NCBI RefSeq assembly: GCF_900110205.1
Contig: NZ_FOCV01000017.1
Coordinates: 62,001 to 126,000, forward strand
Direction: 5' to 3'
DNA: 64,000 nt
Source: Rhizobium tibeticum
Lineage (GTDB): Bacteria; Pseudomonadota; Alphaproteobacteria; Rhizobiales; Rhizobiaceae
The notes beneath the pieces are model-generated. The model was not told where the DNA came from and made no database searches. It saw only the letters and a program-made list of their open reading frames with translations. The translations under genes and the position numbers were made by a program. How positions within the stretch are numbered: the first letter of the stretch is position 1; every line of letters starts with the position of its first letter. Shown here piece by piece: positions 53,749 to 61,947 of the stretch.

Positions 53749-54110
53749 TTAGACTCCGTCAGCACGTCGATCGAAAGAGTTTTCCTGACGGCATGAAGCC
53801 GGATCGCGAACGACAACATGATCGCGGTGACGGAAAAGCCGATGACGATAGCAGTCACGACCAGTGCGGCAGGAACGGGATCGACCGCGTGCGCCGAAGC
53901 ATCTGAAACGCTGAGCGCCTCGTCGACGATCGGCGCCGTCCCGCCGCGTACATAGCCGGTCGCCACCAGAACGATGTGCATGCCGGTATCGATCAGCGAA
54001 AAGCCGATGATGATGCGCAGGATGTTGCGATGCCTGAGCATGCCCCAGAAGCCGATGAGCACGAGAAGAAATCCCGTGGTGAGAAGTATCTGTGATATAG
54101 GCAGCCCCAT
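53742..54110 (-). CDS. mnhC: Mrp antiporter subunit C (NuoK-like)
   Basis: A 122-residue protein with three transmembrane segments: ILLTTGFLLVLIGFWGMLRHRNILRIIIGF, LIDTGMHIVLVATGYV, and VVTAIVIGFSVTAIMLSFAIRLH. The pattern is that of NuoK/MrpC, with the loop VDPVPAALVVTAIVIG before the last helix. It overlaps the antiporter gene by 7 bp and lies 22 bp after the MrpB-like stop. Confidence 0.88.
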   Translation of the reverse strand: MGLPISQILLTTGFLLVLIGFWGMLRHRNILRIIIGFSLIDTGMHIVLVATGYVRGGTAPIVDEALSVSDASAHAVDPVPAALVVTAIVIGFSVTAIMLSFAIRLHAVRKTLSIDVLTESKW

Positions 54111-54132
54111 CGCGCTCCCCGTCTCTCGTCAT

Positions 54133-54825
54133 TCAACTGCGAAACCGGTCGATGATGACGCTCAGTTCGGCGCCGACCTTGATACCCAGCAGAGCCGATA
54201 TCAGCGGAATGGCCCCGGCACTGAAGAGCGTCCCGAAATTACCGCGCGGCAGAATATGGCTGTCGAGAAAACCGCCGCCAAAGACAATGCCGACAATGCC
54301 GATCGAGACATAGAAAACGCCTGCGAGCGATTCCGTGATGCTGAGGAACGCACGATGGATCGGTGCTGAGGGATAGGCGAGCATCAACAGCATCACACCG
54401 GAGGCAACAACCGCGCCACCCTGGAACCCACCACCGGCCGACAAATGGCCGTTCATGATAACATACGCACCGAACAGGAAGATAAGAGGAAGCACCACCT
54501 CTGCGCCGTTGCGCACCAGTTCGCTCGGCCCCTGTGTCTCGCCAACAGGCCTGGAAAATGACTTCTCATCCGCTTCACTTGCCAAGAGCAAGCCGACGTT
54601 CGCGGCCACCATGAACAGCACTGCAACCTCTCCCAATGTGTCGAAGCCGCGAAAAGTGATCAGAATTCCGGTCACAACATTGGGGGCGCCAAGATCCGCC
54701 GGCACCTGCGTCAGATAATGCACCGCCAAGGCAGAGAGCGTCTGGCGTTCGTCATAGTCGCTGACAAGTCCAGCAAAGATGACGCCGAATGCCAGCACGG
54801 CGAGCAGGCTGAACGCGCGCCTCAT
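54133..54825 (-). CDS. MrpB-type subunit fused to an MbhE/MrpA C-terminal module
   Basis: A 230-residue protein. Residues 1-90 (LSALAVHYLTQVPADLGAPNVVTGILITFRGFDTLGEVAVLF) are the segment usually at the very end of MrpA or as MbhE. Residues 100-225 are MnhB: VVLPLIFLFGAYVIMNGHLSAGGGFQGGAVVASG is the hallmark of MrpB. Thus the last module of MrpA is joined to MrpB. It overlaps the MrpG-like gene by 4 bp. Confidence 0.85.
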   Translation of the reverse strand: MRRAFSLLAVLAFGVIFAGLVSDYDERQTLSALAVHYLTQVPADLGAPNVVTGILITFRGFDTLGEVAVLFMVAANVGLLLASEADEKSFSRPVGETQGPSELVRNGAEVVLPLIFLFGAYVIMNGHLSAGGGFQGGAVVASGVMLLMLAYPSAPIHRAFLSITESLAGVFYVSIGIVGIVFGGGFLDSHILPRGNFGTLFSAGAIPLISALLGIKVGAELSVIIDRFRS

Positions 54826-55166
54826 ACGGAGCCCTCTTCGGCAGCGCTGTCGTTCTCGTCGCGCAGAGCGTCGACGATGGTCGTGGCCGCCATCGGTGTG
54901 CGGATTGCATGCGCGGCCCGCGACAGCGCGTGTGACGACAGCGGATTGGTCATGAGCACGAAATAGGCGATGATCAGCAGCTTCAACGACCAGTCCGGAT
55001 GATAGATTCCGAGGCCGGCAAGGACCAGGATATTGCCGAGCGTCGAGGCCTTGGTACCCGCCTGGATGCGCGTGAAGACATCGGGCATACGCAACAAACC
55101 GACACCCGCCGAGAAGAGGAAAAACGCACCAACGAGGATAACGAGACTGCCAATCAGATCACTCAT
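54822..55166 (-). CDS. mnhG: Mrp antiporter subunit G
   Basis: A 114-residue protein from ATG 55166 (MSDLIGSLVILVGAFFLF). GLLRMPDVFTRIQAGTKASTLGNILVLAG is the characteristic MnhG/PhaG signature, followed by a third helix. It overlaps the preceding gene by 8 bp and the following one by 4 bp. Confidence 0.9.
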   Translation of the reverse strand: MSDLIGSLVILVGAFFLFSAGVGLLRMPDVFTRIQAGTKASTLGNILVLAGLGIYHPDWSLKLLIIAYFVLMTNPLSSHALSRAAHAIRTPMAATTIVDALRDENDSAAEEGSV

Positions 55167-55410
55167 CGACAGGTCCTCCGCCTCTTGTCTTGCGTATCGC
55201 ATAAAGGAAGATCAGCGTTGCAAGGCCCGACCCGATCGCCGCCTCGGCCATGGCGACGTCAGGCGCAGCCAGCAGCACATAGGACGCTGCTGCAAACAGG
55301 CTTGCCAGCCCGGCGCTGACCATCGCCGCCATGAGATTGCTGAGCACGACGGCCAGCACTGCGCTCACCAGGATGCTGCCGCATACCAATAGGATCAGCA
55401 TCTCCAGCAT
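55159..55410 (-). CDS. MbhD-like subunit (DUF4040; normally part of MrpA)
   Basis: An 83-residue, three-helix protein from ATG 55410 (MLEMLILLVCGSILVSAVLAV). The segment SYVLLAAPDVAMAEAAIGSGL is the DUF4040/MbhD motif, which in standard Mrp systems lies inside the C-terminal part of MrpA. Here it is a free-standing gene, 4 bp after the MrpF-like stop. Confidence 0.85.
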   Translation of the reverse strand: MLEMLILLVCGSILVSAVLAVVLSNLMAAMVSAGLASLFAAASYVLLAAPDVAMAEAAIGSGLATLIFLYAIRKTRGGGPVDE

Positions 55411-55414
55411 CGCG

Positions 55415-55675
55415 CTACAGCCCCTTTTCCAGAAAGCGGGCAATGGCAAGGACCGCCAGAAAGCTCAAGAGACCGTAGACAAGGGCGACGTCGATATAGA
55501 CGAAGCGCCCGGATATGTGGGCGTAAAGCGCGATCAGCGCGATCGTGACGACTGTCAGCATATCGATGGCCACCACCCGATCGATCGCTGTCCGGCCGAT
55601 TATCAGCCGCAGCACGCCGAAGACGATGCTGAAGAAGATCAAGACGACGGAGACCTGCAGGATGATGTCAGCCAA
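55415..55675 (-). CDS. mnhF: Mrp antiporter subunit F
   Basis: An 86-residue protein with three transmembrane helices. LRLIIGRTAIDRVVAIDMLTVVTIALIALYA is the MnhF signature and FVYIDVALVYGLLSFLAVLAIARFLE the final helix. It overlaps the MrpE-like gene by 8 bp. Confidence 0.9.
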   Translation of the reverse strand: MADIILQVSVVLIFFSIVFGVLRLIIGRTAIDRVVAIDMLTVVTIALIALYAHISGRFVYIDVALVYGLLSFLAVLAIARFLEKGL

Positions 55676-56198
55676 AGACCACCCCCAAGTGCCTTTCGAA
55701 AGGCCCGATGATCATTCGTGCCGCGCCCTCCGGATCGGTCGTCTTGACGTCGAGCCAATGAATGAAGAGTGCATCGCCTCTGAGATCCATCACCAGCGAG
55801 CCCGGCGTGAGCGCGATCGAATTTGCGAGCGCCAGGCGTCCGATCGGTGACTTGAGCGGCATCCTGACCTTGACGATCCCCGGACGAATGTCGATGCGTG
55901 GCGCGTAGACATAGCGAAGCATGTTGACGTTCGCCTTCACCAATTCGACCAAGAATACGCCGGTATAGGCAATGAAATGAAAGATCTTGCTAGGCGTCAC
56001 TTTGATGCGCCAGACATCGCCACGACGCATGAAAATCACCGCCACGACCAACGATACCAGCGCGCCGACGCCCACGATCGGCGGTTCCACAGATGAATTG
56101 ATCACCAGCCAGACGACGAACAGGAAGCTCCAGAGGAGGATCAGGCCCTGTGGCAATCCCGATGCGCGTGACTGCGGTATTGCGTGGTCTTCTGGCAT
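55668..56198 (-). CDS. mnhE: Mrp antiporter subunit E
   Basis: A 176-residue protein from ATG 56198 (MPEDHAIPQS); a frame to 56267 is open, but the extra residues are unlike the family. Two helices (LILLWSFLFVVWLVINSS and PPIVGVGALVSLVVAVIFM) precede the soluble part with LVELVKANVNMLRYVYAP, LANSIALTPGSLVMDL and FIHWLDV, all MnhE features. First gene of the seven-gene cluster. Confidence 0.9.
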   Translation of the reverse strand: MPEDHAIPQSRASGLPQGLILLWSFLFVVWLVINSSVEPPIVGVGALVSLVVAVIFMRRGDVWRIKVTPSKIFHFIAYTGVFLVELVKANVNMLRYVYAPRIDIRPGIVKVRMPLKSPIGRLALANSIALTPGSLVMDLRGDALFIHWLDVKTTDPEGAARMIIGPFERHLGVVFG

Positions 56199-56783
56199 CG
56201 CGCAGGCTTTCGACGGGTTAGGATGGAGGAATAGCACGCAGTCCCCGCAGGCCAACTGACCATGCATGCCCCTGCAGGGCCTGATTTGTATCCGGCCTTT
56301 TCACCGGTCGCATTGGCCGTGATGCGTCCTGGCGACATTTTAGCATCGCGTATGTCGGGCTGTGATCGGCACTGAATCCAGAAACTATGCTTCTGGTCCG
56401 ATATGCCGCCCCATCAGCGCGCATTTCGGCGACACCTCTTGACCAACACTCAAAAACGGCGAAATCAATCACGCGACGGGTCAGTCACGCGGCTGGAAAA
56501 TGCCGCCCCGGTCGCATTGCCAAGGCAGCGCCGAACCCGATGTCGTTGGAACGTAGGTCTTGCGGAATCGACCCGTTTGATTGGTGGCTTGGGCACGATC
56601 GCGTTGTGGTAAGACACGCTGATCGGCCAGGATCGGCGCGAACGCCATGATGGAGGAGACCGATCCTATGAATTGCCACGCCTCTCTTGCCGATCGACCG
56701 GTGTGCAAATTTGGCAGATTTCCTCTCTGGCAGAACAGTGTTCGATCAATATCGGCAGCCGAACCCAAACGGATACCGGTTTC
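56199..56783. other. 585-bp divergent region without a gene
   Basis: Separates the antiporter cluster from the rightward beta-helix gene and should contain both promoters. GTGATCGGCACTGAATCC at 56361-56378 is nearly the same as the block at 49152. I see no other clear element. Confidence 0.4.
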
Positions 56784-58508
56784 ATGAATCAAACGGCCTC
56801 GCAATCGGGATCTGCTGTTCCCGTCGTACCCAGCCTTGCTCAGTTTCACCCGCTCAGCGCGGCTGAAGCGAAGGTGGTTGCACATCTGCAGCTGGGAGAC
56901 TTCGACCGATTGGGCGACGGTCTACGACCGGAACGGGAAGACCCCGAGCGAACGGTGCGGGCGGACCTTTTGCGCTGTCTCATCCTCGGCAGCGATGGTT
57001 ACCGTTTGCATGAAAAAGGGCTGAGGTTGAGCGGAGCCTGGATAACTGGTATTCTCGATCTTGAAGGATGCCGGATTCCTCGCGACATCGGTCTCAAGGA
57101 CTGCCACTTCGAAGCCTCGCCGGTGTTGCGCTCCGCCATCATCGACAATCTCTTCCTGGACGGCTCGGCTTTACCCGGCTTTCAGGCAGATAGGCTCGAA
57201 GCGCGCGGCTGCCTTTCGCTTCGTGGCGCGATCGTAACAGGCGAAATCCGCCTTCCCGGTGCGCGGATCGGCGGCAGCGTAGAGGCGGACGGCGTTTCGA
57301 TCGCTTCGCCCGGCGGGATCGCACTCGACGCCGATGGATTGGAAACCCGAGGCGGCGTTCTGCTACGCGGTGCCGATGTGCGTGGCGCCATCAATCTTTC
57401 CGCGGTTCGCCTTGGTGGCGACGTCAACGCGGTCGGTGCCCGGTTTGAACGCCCGGGTGAAGTCGTTTTCAACGGTGACGCGATCGTAGCTGCAGGCGAC
57501 CTCGCCTTGCGGGGAGCAACCATTATCGGCGAGACCCGCCTGCTGGGTGCCCGTTTCGGCGGCGACGTCGATTGCACCTCGGCGTCACTTTCGCAGCCGG
57601 GCGGTTATGCGCTGCGGCTCAATCGAACCACTATCGACGGCGCATTCTTCCTGCGACAGAACGCAACCGTCGAGGGCGCGCTGGACCTGACTGCCACAAC
57701 GATCGGTGCAATCGACGACGAACAAACGAGCTGGCCGAAGACCGGCGACCTGCTTCTCAATCGCTGCCAGTATGGGGCCTTCATCGGCGGGCCGGCTGAC
57801 GCGGAAAGCCGGCTCGACTGGCTGTCGCGCCAAACGCCTGACCGTTGGAAGGCGGACTTCTGGCCGCAGCCCTACGAGCAGTTGTCGATGGTATTGCGGG
57901 AAATGGGGCATGACGAGGATGCCCGCGCCGTCCTAATCACCAAGGAACGACTGCAACGGCGGGCACGTCGGGCGCGCGCCAAAAATCCGATACTGCGCGC
58001 ATTCCTGGGGGTCGTGGATGCCGTCCTTGCCGTGACCCTACGATACGGGCGGCAACCCCTTCTGGCGCTGGTCTGGCTCATGCTCTTTTGGGCGATCGGC
58101 ACCGGAGTCTTTGCTATCGCCTATCGCAGCGGCGCAATGAAACCAAACAGTCCTGTCGTCCTGCGTTCGCCGGAATGGACGATGTGCGATCTCCAACGAA
58201 CCCAAAGCCGCTTCATGCCATCAAGCGGACAGGATTTGACGGGACGTGCCGAGGTTGGTGAGAACCAGCTCACCTGTTTCCGCAATCAACCGGAAGCAGC
58301 CAGCTACCCAGAATTCAGTGCGCTGATGTATTCCTTGGATGTTCTTCTGCCGGTGGCGTCGATCGGGCAAAAGGACTACTGGCGACCGGACTCGATGAAG
58401 CCAAATGGCACGTTCACCTTGAAATACTATTTCTTCCAGTCGGTGATTGGCTGGGCCCTCAGCCTTCTGGCTGTCGCCGGTTTCTCGGGGCTGGTGAAAT
58501 CACAATAG
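56784..58508 (+). CDS. Membrane protein with a predicted pentapeptide/bactofilin-like beta-helix
   Basis: A 574-residue protein from ATG 56784. Residues about 78-335 are a repeat of short strands, each with a Leu/Ile-x-Leu core and a Gly-Ala turn (such as LRLSGAWITGILDLEGCRI, LSLRGAIVTGEIRLPGARIGG and LLGARFGGDVDC), predicting a right-handed beta-helix. Then YEQLSMVLREMGHDEDARAVLITKE (364-388) is a helical hairpin found with such proteins, a strongly basic patch (QRRARRARAK) follows, one transmembrane segment lies at about 425-447 and another at the C-terminus (about 551-571). Homologues are often loosely labelled oxidoreductases, but no cofactor motif is visible. Function unknown. Confidence 0.75.
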   Translation: MNQTASQSGSAVPVVPSLAQFHPLSAAEAKVVAHLQLGDFDRLGDGLRPEREDPERTVRADLLRCLILGSDGYRLHEKGLRLSGAWITGILDLEGCRIPRDIGLKDCHFEASPVLRSAIIDNLFLDGSALPGFQADRLEARGCLSLRGAIVTGEIRLPGARIGGSVEADGVSIASPGGIALDADGLETRGGVLLRGADVRGAINLSAVRLGGDVNAVGARFERPGEVVFNGDAIVAAGDLALRGATIIGETRLLGARFGGDVDCTSASLSQPGGYALRLNRTTIDGAFFLRQNATVEGALDLTATTIGAIDDEQTSWPKTGDLLLNRCQYGAFIGGPADAESRLDWLSRQTPDRWKADFWPQPYEQLSMVLREMGHDEDARAVLITKERLQRRARRARAKNPILRAFLGVVDAVLAVTLRYGRQPLLALVWLMLFWAIGTGVFAIAYRSGAMKPNSPVVLRSPEWTMCDLQRTQSRFMPSSGQDLTGRAEVGENQLTCFRNQPEAASYPEFSALMYSLDVLLPVASIGQKDYWRPDSMKPNGTFTLKYYFFQSVIGWALSLLAVAGFSGLVKSQ

Positions 58509-58656
58509 GCGAGAACGTGAGCATCTACCGCCGTTTCCACCGGTCGCCTGCAGTCCGTTCCCCATTCCGCTATGTGCCCAACGGTGTCGCCTGAAAGACC
58601 TGAGCAGGCGCGTCCGTGTGATCCGGATGGTCGCGCCGACCGTCATGCCGGCAATC

Positions 58657-60492
58657 TTAGAAGCGCCAGATTAAGGGCACGATGAATACTGAAACGACAA
58701 AGAACCAGATCAACAAGGGCAATCCAAGTTTCCAGTAGTCGTTGAAGGCATAGCCGCCGGGCCCCATCACCATCAGGTTCGTCGGTGTCGCGATCGGCGT
58801 CAGGAAGGCAGCCGCTGCAGCTACAGCTGTGCTCATCAGCACCGGACGCGGAGAAATCCCCATGGCCGTTGCCGCCGCCACGCCGATTGGGATGACGATC
58901 AGTGCCGTTGCAGTGTTGCTGATCAGCTGCCCCATGATCGCCGTCAGGATAAACAGTCCGGCGAGCAGGGCGACTGGACCTGCATCACCAACGAGGTTTA
59001 CGAGATGCTCTGCCATCAGTTTCGCTGCACCTGTTTGCACCATGGCAGTCGAAAGCGGCATCATCGCGCCAACGAGGATGACAGTCGTCCAGCCCACAGC
59101 GCGATAGGCTTGCTCGACACTCATGATCCCTGACAGGATGATCGCGCCAGCAGCAACCAGACCAGCGACCGCCGGCGGCACGATGCCGGTGGCAAGCAGC
59201 AGAACCATCGCGATCAGGATCATGACTGCCTGGCGAGCGCCCGGCCCCATCGGGACAGCCTGACGGCGGACAAGCTCAGGCGAATTGACAACCAGAACGT
59301 CCGGGTCATTGAGGTGAACATCGAGTGCCTTCCAGGTTCCCTGCAGCAGCATCGTATCGCCTGCCTGCAACGCGATGCCGCCTGCATCCTTGGTGGAACT
59401 GCCGGGCGCGATCGCGGCGCCGGCGCGCTGTATCGCCAGAATGATCAGATCGCCGCTGTCGGTGACCATGCCAGGAAATACCGTTTCGCCTATGAGCCCC
59501 GAGCGCGGCGGGATGACGACCTCGGCAAGACCCGAGCTGCGATTGAACAAGGTTTCCTCGCCGTGACCGGTTGCCTTCTCGTCGCGAAAGGCGAGATGCA
59601 TCGCGGCTGCGAATGCGGCTGCGACGTCAGGCTCGCCACGCAGCAGAAGATGATCCCCCTCGGCGATATGAGGTCTTCGGAGCGGGCCGGCGGTCTCCCC
59701 CTCCTGAATGGCGACAAGCTGCAACCCCTGATGCGCTAAGAGATCGACCCCGGCGGGTGCGAGGCCGACAAAAGGCGAGCTCGCGCGCACGCGCATCTGG
59801 TATATGCCGCTCGCAAGCCCGTATTGCTCGACAAGTGTCTTGGCATGATGGCTGAAATCGGCGGGCATGGTCGCGCCGTTACGTTCGGGAAGCAGCTGCT
59901 TTCCGAACAATATGATGATTGCCATAGTGCCCGCCAAAAGCGGAATACCGACGAGCGCAAATTCAAAGAACCCGAAGCCACCGGCGCCCGCGTCGATGCC
60001 TGCCTCCGACACCAGCACGTTCACCGGGGTTCCCGTCAGCGCCAGCATTGAACCTGCATGCGCGGAAAAGACCAGCGGCATGAGCAGCTGCGACGAGTTT
60101 CGCCGCAGGCGAACAGCGATGACGACCACGACCGGCAAGAGGGCCGCGACTGCGCCGTTGACGCTGATCAGTGCGGTGAGCAGCGACACCAGCGCCATCG
60201 TCAGAAGGAGAAGGCGCGTCCGGCTTTCCTCGCCGGCGCCACGGATCAGCAGTTGTCCGGCCCAGGCGGTCACACCGGTGACCTCAAGTCCGGAGCTGAC
60301 GACGAAAAGCGACGCGATGAAGATGACAGCCGGATCACCGAAACCGCCGAGAGCTTGGCCGATTGTCAGGACACCGCTCGCCCACAGGGCAAGCGCAGTC
60401 AGCATGGCCACCAAGACGACCGGCAACTTGTTCCAAACAAACAGAACGACGGCAACGGCGATGATAGTCGCTGTGTATGCTATGGGACTCAA
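58657..60492 (-). CDS. SLC13-family permease with two TrkA-C domains
   Basis: A 611-residue inner-membrane transporter. An N-terminal transport half (NKLPVVLVAMLTALALWASGVLTIGQALGGFGDPAVIFIASLFV, SAHAGSMLALTGTPVN) is followed by two soluble RCK/TrkA-C domains (about 205-300 and 305-390) and a second transport half with NTATALIVIPIGVAAATAMG and ATPTNLMVMGPGGYAFNDYWKLG. The TP-N motifs at the two re-entrant hairpins are those of DASS/CitT-like transporters. It would carry sulfate, dicarboxylates or another anion with Na+ or H+. It is 198 bp after the peptidase gene and may be read with it. Confidence 0.88.
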   Translation of the reverse strand: MSPIAYTATIIAVAVVLFVWNKLPVVLVAMLTALALWASGVLTIGQALGGFGDPAVIFIASLFVVSSGLEVTGVTAWAGQLLIRGAGEESRTRLLLLTMALVSLLTALISVNGAVAALLPVVVVIAVRLRRNSSQLLMPLVFSAHAGSMLALTGTPVNVLVSEAGIDAGAGGFGFFEFALVGIPLLAGTMAIIILFGKQLLPERNGATMPADFSHHAKTLVEQYGLASGIYQMRVRASSPFVGLAPAGVDLLAHQGLQLVAIQEGETAGPLRRPHIAEGDHLLLRGEPDVAAAFAAAMHLAFRDEKATGHGEETLFNRSSGLAEVVIPPRSGLIGETVFPGMVTDSGDLIILAIQRAGAAIAPGSSTKDAGGIALQAGDTMLLQGTWKALDVHLNDPDVLVVNSPELVRRQAVPMGPGARQAVMILIAMVLLLATGIVPPAVAGLVAAGAIILSGIMSVEQAYRAVGWTTVILVGAMMPLSTAMVQTGAAKLMAEHLVNLVGDAGPVALLAGLFILTAIMGQLISNTATALIVIPIGVAAATAMGISPRPVLMSTAVAAAAAFLTPIATPTNLMVMGPGGYAFNDYWKLGLPLLIWFFVVSVFIVPLIWRF

Positions 60493-60690
60493 TCGCCTTG
60501 CTCCCTGTTTGTGCCTCTAACCGTCCAAACCACCAGTCACGCCCAATCGTGCCACCATTGCTAGCTCCAAGCTTCCGTCACCCTCGGCCCGGATCGACCG
60601 AGACTGGCTGAGGCGCGATGACTGCAGCCAAGTGCAGCATGACAGCCGGACCTGCTGCAGCCGTCCAAGGCATACGGCCCTGCGAACCCA

Positions 60691-61902
60691 TCAATCGTCG
60701 AGTGTCGCCATAAGCACGCCCAGACGGCAGCCCTTCTCGTATTCCTTGAGGTTCACATATTCCTTGATGGTGTGAATCTCGGCTTGTCCGGCCCCAATGG
60801 TGATGGTGGGAACGCCATGCTTGTCGAGCCAATTGGCATCCAACCCCCCGTTCGAAAAGACATACACTGGCTTGATATCGAGCATCTGCAGCGCCTTCGT
60901 CGCGCGTTTCACGATTGGCGTGTCTTTGCCCAATTCAAAGGGCGGATAGGATGCCTGATGGCTGAATTTCACCTCGGCCTTGTCGCCCTGATCGTCCGTC
61001 ACCTCGCTCTGAGCCTTGGCAAATGCTTCCTTGTAGCCGTTCGCAATCTTCGTCGCGAACGTCGCCTCAGGGCTGCGTGCCTCACCCTTGATGAACGCAT
61101 AGTCGGTCACGACATTGGTCGCATCGCCAGCAGGCTTGTTGCCCTTGCCACCAAAAATGCCGACGTTGCTGGTGCCTCGACCGTCCGGTTTGACCACCTT
61201 GCCGAACCAGCCGCTCTGCTTTGCTTCGGCCAAAGCCATGGCGCCGACCAGTGTTGCCGAAATACCCTTCTCCGGCGCAACACCTGCGTGCGAAGCACGG
61301 CCTGTGATCTCGACTTCCCAGTTTTCCTGGCCGACGGCGCCGACAATCAGGTCCGAGGCCATTTGGCCATCGACGTTGATGCACATCACCGCGCCGTTAA
61401 GATCAGCGGGGTTGAGCTCACGTGCCCCGTGCAGCCCACTTTCCTCGCGTACCGTGAACAGCAGCGTGATCGGCGGGTGTGGCAACTTGTGTTTGATCAG
61501 CGTCTCGGCAACCACGACGAGGACCGCCACGCCGGTTCGGGCATCTCCGCCCAAAGCGGTGGTACCGTCGGAGACGATGCGGTCGCCCTCGCGCCGAGGC
61601 TTGGCGCCAGCGCAAAGTGGCACCGTGTCAAGGTGCGTGGAAAAAAGAAGCCGCGGACCCGGCCGCGTTCCTGGAATATCTACAATCAGATTGCCTGTCT
61701 CGGTCGGCAACGGGATGCGCTTGTTGGCATCGTCGAAGCGAATGGCCGATTCCGGGACGCCGATCTTCCTCAGAGCGTCGCACACGGCAAGGCCAATGTT
61801 CTTTTCCTGTCCGGTGACGCCCTCCACCGATAAGAAGCGCATCAGATGGTCTTGCGCGGCGGCGACGTCGAGAGGGATAGAGGTGTTGCTCATGATATCC
61901 AT
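60691..61902 (-). CDS. pepT: PepT-like M20 peptidase
   Basis: A 403-residue metallopeptidase. Di-zinc site residues: STHLDT (H90, D92), GGDARTG (D120), REESGLHGA (E153-E154), NVDGQ (D178) and a final His in AEIHTIKEY. The spacing is that of peptidase T/M20B tripeptidases. ATG 61893 is an equally good start. It lies 45 bp after the AbgT-type transporter gene, hence probably hydrolyses the imported peptide or N-acyl amino acid in the cytoplasm. A strict tripeptidase role is not shown. Confidence 0.88.
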   Translation of the reverse strand: MDIMSNTSIPLDVAAAQDHLMRFLSVEGVTGQEKNIGLAVCDALRKIGVPESAIRFDDANKRIPLPTETGNLIVDIPGTRPGPRLLFSTHLDTVPLCAGAKPRREGDRIVSDGTTALGGDARTGVAVLVVVAETLIKHKLPHPPITLLFTVREESGLHGARELNPADLNGAVMCINVDGQMASDLIVGAVGQENWEVEITGRASHAGVAPEKGISATLVGAMALAEAKQSGWFGKVVKPDGRGTSNVGIFGGKGNKPAGDATNVVTDYAFIKGEARSPEATFATKIANGYKEAFAKAQSEVTDDQGDKAEVKFSHQASYPPFELGKDTPIVKRATKALQMLDIKPVYVFSNGGLDANWLDKHGVPTITIGAGQAEIHTIKEYVNLKEYEKGCRLGVLMATLDD

Positions 61903-61947
61903 CCGTTCATTCGAGTGTTTATTCGTTCACGGTTGCCGCATCGAACG

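Noticed and set aside
53197-55711. Rightward frames within the antiporter cluster
   Set aside because: Antisense to overlapping, strongly recognisable Mrp subunit genes.
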